Source: Clostridia bacterium
GTDB taxonomy: Bacteria > Bacillota > Clostridia > Oscillospirales > Acutalibacteraceae
Direction: 5' to 3'
Length of the DNA: 32,737 nt
NCBI GenBank assembly: GCA_017516315.1
Contig: JAFXDE010000026.1
Coordinates: 1 to 32,737 of the forward strand
Shown: one piece after another, positions 22,073 through 32,457 of the stretch
How the letters are laid out: each line of letters opens with the position of its first letter
Position numbering within the stretch: the stretch's first letter is position 1
Notes under the pieces: generated by a model
Told to the model about the DNA's origin: nothing
What the model saw: the letters and a program-made list of their open reading frames with translations, nothing else
Databases searched by the model: none
Translations under genes and position numbers: made by a program

Positions 22073-23938
22073 TCATTTATTTTTAGAAAGGTAGATAAGA
22101 AGAACCGAAATATCAGCAGGGCTTACACCGCTTATTCTCGATGCCTGACCGAGATTTGCAGGCTTAATCTTATTAAGCTTTTCTTGTGCTTCCATTCTGA
22201 GACCTACTACCTTAGTGTAATCCAGGCTTTCATCAAGCTTTCTTACCTCGAGACGGCGCATTTCCTCTACCTGCGCCTTTTGTCTTTTTATGTATCCCTC
22301 GTATTTGATACTGATTTCTACCTGCTCGAATACCTCACGGGGAAGGTCGGGTCTGTTTTTATCGAAGGGCTTAAGACACTCGTAATCAAGCTGCGGCCTT
22401 TTTATAAGCTCTATCATTCTGCAGCCCGTGGTCAATGGCGTTGTTTCACGTGAAACAAGCACCTCATTAAGCTCTTCCGAGGGAGGTACGGAAACCAAAG
22501 ATATTCTTTCCCTCTCTTCTTCTATAAGACGGAGCTTTTCTGTAAGTCTAGCCATTTTCTCTTCGCTTACAAGTCCTACCTTATATCCGTACTCCGTGAG
22601 ACGGATGTCAGCATTATCCTGACGGAGAAGCAGTCTGTATTCTGAACGGGAGGTCATCATTCTGTAGGGATCTGAACAGCCTTTAGTTACAAGGTCATCA
22701 ATTAGCGTTCCTATATATGATGAGGCTCTGTCCAAAATAAGAGGCTCTTTGCCCTTTACCTTCTGCACAGCATTAATACCTGCTATAAGACCCTGTGCAG
22801 CTGCTTCCTCGTATCCGCTTGAGCCGTTGAACTGTCCGGCACCGTAAAGACCGTCAAAATCCTTGAATTCGAGACTTGCCTTAAGATAAGTAGGATCTAC
22901 ACAGTCATATTCGATAGCGTAAGCTGTTCTCATAACCTGCACATTTTCGAGTCCGGGGATAGTACGGAGAAACTTAAGCTGAACATCCTCGGGAAGAGAT
23001 GAGGACATACCCTGTAAATACATTTCCTCCGTATTTTCACCGCAGGGCTCTATAAAGAGCTGATGACGCTTTTTCTCTGCGAAACGGACTATTTTATCCT
23101 CGATAGAGGGACAATATCTGGGACCTACACCGTCTATCTTGCCGGAATAAAGGGGTGAACGGTGAATATTATCTAAGATTACCTGCTTGGTTTCCTCGTT
23201 GGTGTATGTTATATAGCAGGGGAGCTTATTTTCGGGAGTGTACTCTCCGTCAAAGGAAAAGGGTACAACCACATCATCGCCGTTCTGAATTTCGAGATTA
23301 GAGAAATCGACGCTTCTTCTGTTTACTCTGGAGGGAGTTCCCGTTTTAAAACGGCGGGTCTTCACGCCCAATTCATTAAGTGAAGCGGCTAATTCCGTAG
23401 AAGCAAACATACCGTCGGGGCCGCCGTCATAGGCTACATCGCCCACATAAATTTTTCCGCCCAGGAAGGTGCCCGTAGCTAAAATTACACATTTAGCATT
23501 ATAAAGTGCTTCGAGTCTCGTCTTAATCTGCCATTTCCCCTCTAATCTGACGAGGGAAATAATCTCAGCCTGGACAAGCTCGAGATTTTCCTGCTTCTCC
23601 ATTATATGCTTCATATATTCACTGTAGCGTCTGCGGTCAATCTGCGCACGCAGGGAGTGAACGGCAGGACCCTTACCTAAATTCAGTATACGGCTCTGAA
23701 GAGTATTCGCGTCAGCCGCCTTACCCATTTCACCGCCGAGAGCATCTATTTCACGGACGAGATGTCCCTTTGATGTTCCGCCGATAGAAGGGTTGCAGGG
23801 CATGTTGCCGACCCAGTCCATATTTATTGTGAAAACACCTACCTGTGTTCCGAGGCGTGCGGCAGCAAGACCTGCCTCTATTCCTGCATGTCCCGCACCG
23901 ATTACAATTATGTCATATTCCTTTGCAAAATATTCCAT
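22073..23938 (-). CDS. mnmG: tRNA uridine-5-carboxymethylaminomethyl modification enzyme MnmG (GidA)
   Basis: This 621-residue FAD protein works with the GTPase MnmE (not in the window) to add the carboxymethylaminomethyl group to wobble U34 of several tRNAs. The FAD-binding motif [17 protein letters not shown] is at residues 13-29. The GidA signatures [15 protein letters not shown] and [12 protein letters not shown] are present, and the C-terminal helical domain ends with [18 protein letters not shown]. The length is normal. It has SD AAGGAAGAG 6 nt before the ATG. A parS sits inside the coding sequence at 22442-22457, read as LVSRETT. The AT-rich upstream gap has DnaA-box-like sites. Confidence 0.97.
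   Translation of the reverse strand: MEYFAKEYDIIVIGAGHAGIEAGLAAARLGTQVGVFTINMDWVGNMPCNPSIGGTSKGHLVREIDALGGEMGKAADANTLQSRILNLGKGPAVHSLRAQIDRRRYSEYMKHIMEKQENLELVQAEIISLVRLEGKWQIKTRLEALYNAKCVILATGTFLGGKIYVGDVAYDGGPDGMFASTELAASLNELGVKTRRFKTGTPSRVNRRSVDFSNLEIQNGDDVVVPFSFDGEYTPENKLPCYITYTNEETKQVILDNIHRSPLYSGKIDGVGPRYCPSIEDKIVRFAEKKRHQLFIEPCGENTEEMYLQGMSSSLPEDVQLKFLRTIPGLENVQVMRTAYAIEYDCVDPTYLKASLEFKDFDGLYGAGQFNGSSGYEEAAAQGLIAGINAVQKVKGKEPLILDRASSYIGTLIDDLVTKGCSDPYRMMTSRSEYRLLLRQDNADIRLTEYGYKVGLVSEEKMARLTEKLRLIEEERERISLVSVPPSEELNEVLVSRETTPLTTGCRMIELIKRPQLDYECLKPFDKNRPDLPREVFEQVEISIKYEGYIKRQKAQVEEMRRLEVRKLDESLDYTKVVGLRMEAQEKLNKIKPANLGQASRISGVSPADISVLLIYLSKNK
22442..22457. other. parS centromere site 3, inside mnmG
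   Basis: A perfect TGTTTCACGTGAAACA palindrome inside the coding sequence of mnmG, read on the minus strand as Val-Ser-Arg-Glu-Thr and neighbouring codons. With sites 1 and 2 it makes a cluster of three within 2.2 kb. Confidence 0.95.
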
Positions 23939-23976
23939 TTAAAACTCTTCCTTTTGCTTTTTATAAATCGTAAAAG

Positions 23977-24117
23977 TTTTCCACATTTTCGGTAAGCTCT
24001 GTGGAAAAATATATATGTTTTTTTGCCCGTTTCTATTGAATAGAAATGTTTTTTATGATGTATTCACCGTTTTAAAAATTTCCATCGAACAGAATTGATT
24101 TTGTGAATAATATTCAC
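23977..24117. other. AT-rich gap upstream of mnmG with DnaA-box-like sites and dyads
   Basis: Three 9-mers are one mismatch from the DnaA box TTATCCACA or its complement: TTTTCCACA (23977-23985), TGTGGAAAA (24000-24008, facing the first) and TGTGAATAA (24102-24110). Two more dyads lie between and around them: TTTCTAT/ATAGAAA (24030-24046) and GTGAATA/TATTCAC (24103-24117). The gap is 210 nt in total and holds no gene. It may be a DnaA-regulated promoter or a relic or part of an origin. Confidence 0.45.
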
Positions 24118-24148
24118 TTTGTATAGGCTATATTTTTCTTTTTCGTAA

Positions 24149-24802
24149 TTATAACACTAAATTTATCAGCTCTTCCGTGTCAGAAACTATAAAATCAGCA
24201 TTATGCTCTCTGAATTCCTCTTCACTGCCGTAACCCCACAGTACACCGCAGGAGGCTACCTCTGCACCTCTTGCACCGTCGATGTCATAGCAGCGGTCAC
24301 CTACCATAAGAACCTTACTCTTATTTTCTGCTCCTGATTTTTTCATCGCTTCGAGAATAAGTCCTGTCTTTGAGCTGTGATTACTGTCATCGATCTGTAC
24401 TCCTACGACAGCATCGAATTTATCGGTGATTCCCAAAAAATCCGCTACATCATAAATAAGGCTTTCGGGTTTTGAAGAAGCTATCCCAACCTTTACGCCA
24501 TTTTTGTGAAGAGTGTCGAGAACTTCGGGAAAGCCCTTATAAAGCTCACATTCATAAATTCCCTTTGCTCGGTAGCGCTCACGGTATTTTTTTATATACA
24601 TTCCTACCTCTTCTTCACTTACACCGTAATAGGTGGTATAGCTGTAATGAATAGGGGGACCTATAAATTTTTTAAGATCATTAAGGTCCGGTACCTCGCG
24701 CTCCATTTCTTTAAAGGAATACTGTAAGCTTTTCAGTATTCCCTCCCCTGTATCGACTACCGTACCGTCGAAATCGAAAATTACATAATCATACTTTCTC
24801 AT
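24149..24802 (-). CDS. HAD-superfamily hydrolase, Gph/PpaX-like
   Basis: This is a 217-residue cytosolic phosphatase. It has motif I FDFDGTVVDT (Asp10, Asp12), a helical cap (about 20-85), motif II IASSKPE near residue 108, motif III Lys (SSKTG) near 147 and motif IV VGDRCYDIDGA near 169. The closest group is phosphoglycolate phosphatase/pyrophosphatase; the substrate is not decided. The ATG has no recognisable SD and lies about 9 nt from a hairpin (24812-24840) that looks like the terminator of the thioesterase gene, so expression of this gene is unclear. It is unlike the HAD protein at 16522 in cap sequence. Confidence 0.85.
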   Translation of the reverse strand: MRKYDYVIFDFDGTVVDTGEGILKSLQYSFKEMEREVPDLNDLKKFIGPPIHYSYTTYYGVSEEEVGMYIKKYRERYRAKGIYECELYKGFPEVLDTLHKNGVKVGIASSKPESLIYDVADFLGITDKFDAVVGVQIDDSNHSSKTGLILEAMKKSGAENKSKVLMVGDRCYDIDGARGAEVASCGVLWGYGSEEEFREHNADFIVSDTEELINLVL

Positions 24803-24840
24803 AGAAAACTGAGCCGATTTATTTAAAAAACAAACCGGCT
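24802..24840 (-). terminator. Intrinsic terminator after the thioesterase gene
   Basis: On the minus strand AGCCGGTTT (24832-24840) pairs with AAATCGGCT (24812-24820), 9 bp with one G-U pair and an 11-nt loop, followed by CAGTTTTCT, which runs into the start codon of the HAD gene. Confidence 0.65.
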
Positions 24841-24857
24841 TTCCTTTCAGTATTAAA

Positions 24858-25259
24858 TTATTCTGCTTTAATATTTTTTCTTTCCTCAGCCTTCATCATA
24901 AACTTATCTGCTTTTATGCTGAAGCGTTCATGTGTACCCTTACCGATAAGACCTGCATTATCGTAAGCCTCCACATCAAAGGTTACCTTTCTTCCGTCAC
25001 AGGAGGTAACAGTAGCTACAGCCTTAACCTGTGCACCTGAAGCTGTTGCGGCTAAATGGCTGATGTTAAGGGCGGTACCTACTGTAGAAATACCCTCCTC
25101 TGTGTATTTATCGCAAAGCTCACTTGCAGCCTGCTCCATAAGAGCAACCATAGCTGGAGTAGCAAAAACGGGAAGAGAACCGCTTCCCATCGAAGCGGCA
25201 GTCAGATTATCTGTAACTGTTATTATAACCTCATGTCTGGTTCCGTTTTCTATATTCAT
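24858..25259 (-). CDS. Hot-dog-fold thioesterase, FlK-like
   Basis: The protein has 133 residues. The fold and catalytic residues match fluoroacetyl-CoA thioesterase FlK and relatives: Thr34, Glu42 (in PVFATPAMVALMEQAA) and His68 (LNISHLAAT), with the conserved GTHERF near the C-terminus. Most members of this group in anaerobes have no known substrate; a short acyl-CoA or a housekeeping metabolite-repair role is likely, and fluoroacetate itself is not implied. It lies 12 nt after the LCP gene on the same strand, so it is co-transcribed with it, and is followed by a terminator. Confidence 0.85.
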   Translation of the reverse strand: MNIENGTRHEVIITVTDNLTAASMGSGSLPVFATPAMVALMEQAASELCDKYTEEGISTVGTALNISHLAATASGAQVKAVATVTSCDGRKVTFDVEAYDNAGLIGKGTHERFSIKADKFMMKAEERKNIKAE

Positions 25260-25271
25260 TATACTGTCTCC

Positions 25272-26414
25272 TTATGAAAATCTTTTAACAAATGAAAATA
25301 CACTTACTCTGTCATCGGGAAGCTGAATGTTACTGTCTCCGTAAACAGCGGTCTGCACTCTCTGTGCAGCTAAAGGAAAGTCCATAAATACAACAGCGCT
25401 TGAACCTACATATCCTGCTCTGAAAACATCGTTATCACTTAAAGTAAACTGCTCTATATCATAGGTGACCCAACCGTTTGTAATGGCCTGGGTACCGTAG
25501 GATAAAATCTGCATCTTAGTCATATCGGTTTTAACATACTTAAAGAGCATATCGAGAGCATCGTTAAGCTGTGAAAGAGAAGCATTTGTCGCACTTTTAA
25601 TAAAGGACTCGATAACCTGTCTCTGTCTTCTTGTTCTGCTGACATCGCTGTCGGAATCACTTTTTCTTATACGGGCGAAAACGAGAGCCTCCTTACCGTT
25701 AAGAGTTACGGCAGGACCGCTTTCGATAGTGTGTTTGGTGGTACGGTTAATATAATTTGCTTCATATTCCTGTACCTCTACGGTAATACCGCCCAAAGCA
25801 TCGATTATATCCACAAAGGAAGAGAAGTCAACGGCAACATAATGATCAATGTCTATTTTGAAATTCTTTTCGATAGTATCAATAAGAGCTACGGGACCTC
25901 CGTAAAAATAAGAGGAATTAAGCTTTGCATATCTGTCCTCACCGCTTATATTCATATAAGACCAGGTATCGCGGAAAAATGAAGTCATATTTATTTTTTT
26001 CGTTTTCTTATTAAGAGAAACGAGAATAAGAGAGTCCGAGCGTCCGCCGTTTTCCAGCGCATCACTTGAGTCAAGACCTACCAAAAGAACATTAAGGACA
26101 TTTTTACTCGAATAAAGAGTACCGCCGTTATTTGCCCACTGATAAAGATAATCATTAAGTGAGCCTGCGCTGTCGATAGAGGTCATAATTTCTATTTCCT
26201 CTTCATCGTAAATAGGCTGTGCGGTCTGTGTCTGCACCGGATTGTCACCGGTGTCGATAAGCTCCAGCTTTTCATTTATAAATGCCATAGCTACGGCGAA
26301 AATCACCATAAAGGCAGTCAGAAGAAAATAAAAGTTCTTTGCTCTTCTTCTTTTATTTTTCCAAAGAAATGCAGCAATCGGATTGGATTTTTTTTGTTTT
26401 TTCTTCTTTTCCAT
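25272..26414 (-). CDS. LytR-CpsA-Psr (LCP) family cell-wall polymer ligase
   Basis: The protein has 380 residues. A basic cytoplasmic tail (KKKKQKK, KRRRAK) precedes one transmembrane helix (about 28-48), a linker, and an extracellular LCP domain from about residue 105. The catalytic landmarks are intact: VLLVGLDSSD (107-118) with Asp115, GRSDSLI with Arg125 and Asp127, SFFRDTW with Arg148 and Asp149, DIIDALGGITVEV, and FARIRKSDSDSDVSRTRRQR. These enzymes transfer undecaprenyl-linked glycopolymers such as teichoic acids or capsule onto peptidoglycan. The gene follows gyrA by 56 nt with a GC-rich hairpin between them. The polyprenyl sugar transferase at 12356 is a plausible supplier of substrate, but they are not adjacent. 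Confidence 0.93.
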   Translation of the reverse strand: MEKKKKQKKSNPIAAFLWKNKRRRAKNFYFLLTAFMVIFAVAMAFINEKLELIDTGDNPVQTQTAQPIYDEEEIEIMTSIDSAGSLNDYLYQWANNGGTLYSSKNVLNVLLVGLDSSDALENGGRSDSLILVSLNKKTKKINMTSFFRDTWSYMNISGEDRYAKLNSSYFYGGPVALIDTIEKNFKIDIDHYVAVDFSSFVDIIDALGGITVEVQEYEANYINRTTKHTIESGPAVTLNGKEALVFARIRKSDSDSDVSRTRRQRQVIESFIKSATNASLSQLNDALDMLFKYVKTDMTKMQILSYGTQAITNGWVTYDIEQFTLSDNDVFRAGYVGSSAVVFMDFPLAAQRVQTAVYGDSNIQLPDDRVSVFSFVKRFS

Positions 26415-26444
26415 TGTCTCACTTCTTTCTTTTTATCTTCCGAT

Positions 26445-26463
26445 GGGGGAGCCTTACTCCCCC
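26445..26463 (-). terminator. GC-rich hairpin after gyrA
   Basis: GGGGGAG and CTCCCCC pair over 7 bp with a 5-nt loop, 7 nt beyond the gyrA stop. The minus-strand sequence after it is ATCGGAAGATAAAAAG, with no T-run, so termination is uncertain; it may instead be a processing or stability element upstream of the LCP gene. Confidence 0.45.
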
Positions 26464-26470
26464 TTTATGA

Positions 26471-28987
26471 TTATTCTTCTGTATTCTGTGAAGCCTCTTC
26501 TGTCTGAGCAGATGAGTCCTCAGTTTCCTCTTCCTTTTCTTCCACCTCGCGTACTGCAATAGCCGAAACTACCTTTTCATTTTCGGAAAGTCTCATTACA
26601 CGAACACCCTTTGAGGTACGTGAAACAGTATTGATCTGAGAAGCGGCCATTCTTATTATAATTCCGTCTGAGGAGATAAGAATAACATCATCACCCTCAT
26701 AAACATTAGCCACAGCGGCTACCTTACCGTATTTCTCGATATGGTAGTTAAGAACACCCTTACCTGCACGGGACTGAATACGGTATTCGTCGAATTCACT
26801 GAGTCTGCCAAGGCCTGATTCTGCGATAGTAAGAATTTTCATGGAATTATCCTGATTTTCACCGATGATACACATGCCGACTACTTCGTCCTCGCTCTTG
26901 AGCTCGATAGCCTTAACGCCTCTTGCTGTTCTGCCTATGGGACGGCAATCGTTTTCATTGAATCTGATGGACATACCGTTTCTCGTAGCGATAAGGACAT
27001 CGTCATTACCGTCAGTAAGTCTTACCCATGCGAGTTCATCGTCTTCGTCGAGATTAATGGCAATAATACCGTTTTTACGGATGTTTTTATACTGCTCAAG
27101 GTCAGTTCTCTTTATAATACCCTTTCTGGTAACCATACAGAGATATTTTATCTCTTCGCCGCCGAAATCGGGTACTCTTATCATAGAGCTAACCTTTTCG
27201 TCACCTTCAAGAGGGAGAAGATTTACGATATTCATACCCTTACTCTGCTTACTGCCCTCGGGAATTTCGTAGCCCTTGAGACGGTAGGTTTTACCGTAGG
27301 TGGTAAAGAACATAATATAATCGTGGCTCGAGCAGGTAAACATCGTCTCAGCTATGTCCTCTTCTCTTCTGGTCATACCCTTTACTCCTCTTCCGCCTCT
27401 GTTCTGGATGGAGTAAGATTCGACAGGCTGACGCTTGATATAACCGAGAGTAGTAAGAGTGTAAACACACTGCTCCTCGGGAATAAGAGATTCGATGTCA
27501 ACCTCACCGCTGATGGTAGTGATTTCTGTTCTTCTTTCGTCACCGAAGCGGTCTCTGATAGCCATAGCCTCGCTCTTTACGAGACCGAGAACCTTGCTTT
27601 CATCAGAAAGAATTTCCATAAATTCAGCAATCTTAACTTTAAGAGCAGCAAGCTCTTCCTCAATCTTTGTTCTTTCGAGACCGGTGAGCTGTCCGAGACG
27701 CATCTTAACGATAGCATCAGCCTGTATTTCCGTAAGACCGAATCGCTCGATAAGAGCGAGCTTACCGGAAGCCTGGTCCTTAGATGCACGGAGAATTTTA
27801 ATTACCTCATCGATAAAATCAAGAGCAATCATAAGACCGTCAAGAATATGCTTTCTTTCCTCTGCCTTACGAAGGTCATATCTCGTTCTTCTTACTATAA
27901 CCTCTTCCTGATGTCTGATGTAGTGGTCTAAAATCTGCTTAAGTGTGAGGATTTTAGGTTCACCGCCTACGAGAGCGAGAAGAATAATACCGTAAGAAAC
28001 CTGGAGCTGTGTAAATGAATAAAGCTGATTAAGGACAACCTGGGGATTAGCGTCTCTCTTAAGGTCAACTACAAGACGCATACCTTCTCTGTTAGAATAG
28101 TCGTTAATATCGGAAATACCTTCGATTTTCTTATCCTTAACAAGGTCAGCCATTGACTCAATAAGTCTGCGCTTATTTACCTGATAGGGAAGCTCGGTAA
28201 CTACAATCTGGAATCTGCCGTTTTTAGTTTCGGCAATTTCGGCTCTTGCTCTAACGATGATTTTACCGCGTCCCGTGCCGTAAGCAGCTCTGATTCCGCT
28301 TCTGCCCATAACGATACCCGCTGTGGGAAAGTCGGGACCCTTAATAAACTGCATAAGGTCATCAAGGTCTGCCTCAGGATTATCGATGTAATAGCACATA
28401 CCGTCGATAATTTCACCGAGATTATGCGGCGGAATGTTAGTAGCCATACCTACAGCGATACCTGTAGAACCGTTTACGAGAATATTAGGAAAACGGGAGG
28501 GTAAAACCGTAGGCTCCTTAAGACGGTCATCGTAGTTGGGAGCGAAATCAACGGTTTCCTTATCAATATCAGTAAGCATTTCCATAGAAAGCTTACTCAT
28601 TTTACTTTCAGTATAACGATAAGCAGCAGGAGGGTCACCGTCGATGGAGCCGAAGTTACCGTGGCCGTCTACGAGAATATATCTGGTAGAGAATTTCTGT
28701 GCGAGTCTTACCATAGCATCGTAAACGGATGCGTCACCGTGAGGATGGTAAGAGCCGAGAACGGAACCGACAGTATCGGCGCACTTACGGTATGCCTTTT
28801 CGGGATAAAGACCGTTTTCATGCATAGTATAAAGAATACGGCGGTGAACAGGCTTAAGACCGTCTCTTACATCGGGAAGCGCTCTGGAGGTAATAACTGA
28901 CATAGAGTAATCAAGAAATGACTTTCTCATTTCTCTGTTAAGGTCAACATCAATTATCGTCTGATTTTCGTATTTTAAATTTTCCAT
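26471..28987 (-). CDS. gyrA: DNA gyrase subunit A
   Basis: This 838-residue breakage-rejoining subunit introduces negative supercoils together with GyrB. The catalytic tyrosine is Tyr125 in AAYRYTE. The quinolone pocket reads [10 protein letters not shown] (81-90); Ala86 is at the position of E. coli Ser83 and Asp90 at that of Asp87. The C-terminal DNA-wrapping domain has the GyrA box [10 protein letters not shown], which separates it from ParC. It ends in an acidic tail ([19 protein letters not shown]). It is separated from gyrB by two small genes. Only a weak SD (GGTGAT) precedes the ATG, so translational coupling or a weak start is possible. Confidence 0.97.
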   Translation of the reverse strand: MENLKYENQTIIDVDLNREMRKSFLDYSMSVITSRALPDVRDGLKPVHRRILYTMHENGLYPEKAYRKCADTVGSVLGSYHPHGDASVYDAMVRLAQKFSTRYILVDGHGNFGSIDGDPPAAYRYTESKMSKLSMEMLTDIDKETVDFAPNYDDRLKEPTVLPSRFPNILVNGSTGIAVGMATNIPPHNLGEIIDGMCYYIDNPEADLDDLMQFIKGPDFPTAGIVMGRSGIRAAYGTGRGKIIVRARAEIAETKNGRFQIVVTELPYQVNKRRLIESMADLVKDKKIEGISDINDYSNREGMRLVVDLKRDANPQVVLNQLYSFTQLQVSYGIILLALVGGEPKILTLKQILDHYIRHQEEVIVRRTRYDLRKAEERKHILDGLMIALDFIDEVIKILRASKDQASGKLALIERFGLTEIQADAIVKMRLGQLTGLERTKIEEELAALKVKIAEFMEILSDESKVLGLVKSEAMAIRDRFGDERRTEITTISGEVDIESLIPEEQCVYTLTTLGYIKRQPVESYSIQNRGGRGVKGMTRREEDIAETMFTCSSHDYIMFFTTYGKTYRLKGYEIPEGSKQSKGMNIVNLLPLEGDEKVSSMIRVPDFGGEEIKYLCMVTRKGIIKRTDLEQYKNIRKNGIIAINLDEDDELAWVRLTDGNDDVLIATRNGMSIRFNENDCRPIGRTARGVKAIELKSEDEVVGMCIIGENQDNSMKILTIAESGLGRLSEFDEYRIQSRAGKGVLNYHIEKYGKVAAVANVYEGDDVILISSDGIIIRMAASQINTVSRTSKGVRVMRLSENEKVVSAIAVREVEEKEEETEDSSAQTEEASQNTEE

Positions 28988-29024
28988 ATTATCACCATTA
29001 TTTTTTTATTTTGGTTATATGTCC

Positions 29025-29555
29025 TTAAATATCAACTTTGATTAATTTATTCTTAAAAAGATTTTCAATGAGATTGTTTATCATCTGACTGCTTTCATCA
29101 TTCAGAGCTCTTTTAGGAATAATTACGGTGTCATTTTCACCAAAGGAAAAAGCAAGAGAGCTTATGCTGTCAATAACACTCGTAACATCGGTAAAGGCAT
29201 AATGCTTTTCAAAATTTCCTTTAAATCTCTCTGTACTGCCGAAGCTGTAAACTATATGGTCCCCATAAAAATCTACGGTTACGGGACGATGTGCAAGAAG
29301 GGATTCTTTATTTGCTTTTATCTGTGAAAAAACGCTTATAACAGCAGCTATTCTCGGAATAACTATAAAAGATAAAAAAGCGTAATAAATAATCTCATAC
29401 TGACTCATAAAAAAGCCGATACATATAAAAGTGCAGATAAAAAGAAGATTTGAAAGCATTTTATTTTTTTCATTACCGAAAATAATGCTGATTAAGATTG
29501 CCTTTTTATTTACATCTTTATTTTCGGGGTTGAAGCTTAATGAAAAATATTTCAT
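29025..29555 (-). CDS. Small YcxB-like membrane protein, gene 2 of a pair
   Basis: The protein has 176 residues. Two hydrophobic segments (about 34-52 and 55-76) precede a soluble C-terminal region (about 88-176). That region resembles the YcxB-type domain in its order: a strand with VDFYGDHIVYSFGSTERFKG, then YAFTDVTSVIDS, then IIPKRALND. The family's function is unknown. The gene overlaps the preceding one by ATGA, with SD GGGGG inside its end, so the two are translationally coupled. It sits 37 nt upstream of gyrA. It is AT-rich and evolves fast to judge from low recognisability. The YcxB match is by eye and tentative. Confidence 0.7.
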   Translation of the reverse strand: MKYFSLSFNPENKDVNKKAILISIIFGNEKNKMLSNLLFICTFICIGFFMSQYEIIYYAFLSFIVIPRIAAVISVFSQIKANKESLLAHRPVTVDFYGDHIVYSFGSTERFKGNFEKHYAFTDVTSVIDSISSLAFSFGENDTVIIPKRALNDESSQMINNLIENLFKNKLIKVDI

Positions 29556-30112
29556 AATCTTTTTCCCCCTAACTTATTTTCATAAATATATTTTTCCTTC
29601 ATTTTTTCCTTCAGTATAAGAATGAATTTTTCGGCTTCACCCTTAATTATACCGCTTTTTGAAATACAGACGGGAAGATTTCCTTTTTCGATAATTATAT
29701 TAACGGAATTTACACCTTCTATAATCATTTCTATTTCTTCGTAAAAATAATTTGATTTACTGTAAGGCGTAGAAAACTCAATATCATTTTCTCTGAGCAA
29801 AGCCTGCTTGAAGCTTTTAGAGGAGGCCTTATCAAATACATTTTTTACATTTTTTCTTAAAGCTGACTTTAAAAGAAAGTAAACAGAAATAATTTCCATT
29901 ACCGTAAGAAAAAATGTGGCCGGTAAATAAGATTCCTTGTCTGTACGGAAATAAAGGATAATGCAGTTTACGGCAATAACAGATAATGAAGAAAGAAGCA
30001 TAGCCGTAATAAAATATTTTTTATTAATAAAGCCCGACCTTTCAGACCATATCTGAGCTCCTTCATTAAATGCAGGCACCGTATCTTTATAAACAATACC
30101 GTATGGTGTCAT
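29552..30112 (-). CDS. Small YcxB-like membrane protein, gene 1 of a pair
   Basis: The protein has 186 residues. Residues 1-30 are a short soluble head, followed by transmembrane segments at about 33-55 and 63-82. A C-terminal domain follows with NDIEFSTPYSKSNYFYEEIEMIIEGVNSVNIIIEKGNLPVCISKSGI, the same architecture as its downstream neighbour. SD AAGGAA begins right at the gyrB stop, 8 nt before the ATG. It lies 12 nt after gyrB. The two proteins share their layout but little sequence, so they are probably diverged paralogues. They look like a membrane-anchored pair with a sensing or binding domain, but I can assign no function. Confidence 0.7.
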   Translation of the reverse strand: MTPYGIVYKDTVPAFNEGAQIWSERSGFINKKYFITAMLLSSLSVIAVNCIILYFRTDKESYLPATFFLTVMEIISVYFLLKSALRKNVKNVFDKASSKSFKQALLRENDIEFSTPYSKSNYFYEEIEMIIEGVNSVNIIIEKGNLPVCISKSGIIKGEAEKFILILKEKMKEKYIYENKLGGKRL

Positions 30113-30124
30113 TTTATCATTTCC

Positions 30125-32155
<2,031 letters not shown>

Positions 32156-32185
32156 CTATATAAATCGGTTAAACCGTGTATTTTC

Positions 32186-32446
32186 TTAATATTTAAGATC
32201 CTGGGTTCTCTTTAAAAGTGTAGAGGTGGAAATCTGTGAAAGATAAACCTTATTTTTTTCTTCCTTTGAAGAGCATACGATAAAGGATTTAGGTAATTCC
32301 ATAGAAACTACATTTACATTGCCGTTTTTTTCGGCATAGGAAAGATAATCCCTTGTTTTCTTTGAGACAGTAGTATTATCAAGGTCAAAAATACCCACTA
32401 TTTCATCATGAGTTATAACCGTATTCTGTCCTAAATGAAGATACAT
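32186..32446 (-). CDS. remB: RemB (DUF370) extracellular-matrix regulator homologue
   Basis: This 86-residue small protein of the RemA/RemB family (YaaB of Bacillus) starts MYLHLGQNTVITHDEIVGIFDLDNTT and ends in a Ser/Thr/Lys-rich tail. It is conserved between recF and gyrB in many Firmicutes. The paralogue RemA binds DNA in oligomeric rings and activates biofilm genes in Bacillus; the role of RemB is less clear. SD AGAGG precedes the ATG, 11 nt after recF. Confidence 0.93.
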   Translation of the reverse strand: MYLHLGQNTVITHDEIVGIFDLDNTTVSKKTRDYLSYAEKNGNVNVVSMELPKSFIVCSSKEEKNKVYLSQISTSTLLKRTQDLKY

Positions 32447-32457
32447 AAAAATACCTC

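Noticed and set aside
26613-26628. A parS-like half site (ACGTGAAACA) in gyrA
   Set aside because: Only one half matches; the other half (GAGGT) does not, so it is not a parS.
27323-27931. A 202-codon plus-strand open frame opposite gyrA
   Set aside because: It is antisense to conserved gyrA sequence, with no ribosome binding site or recognisable domain.
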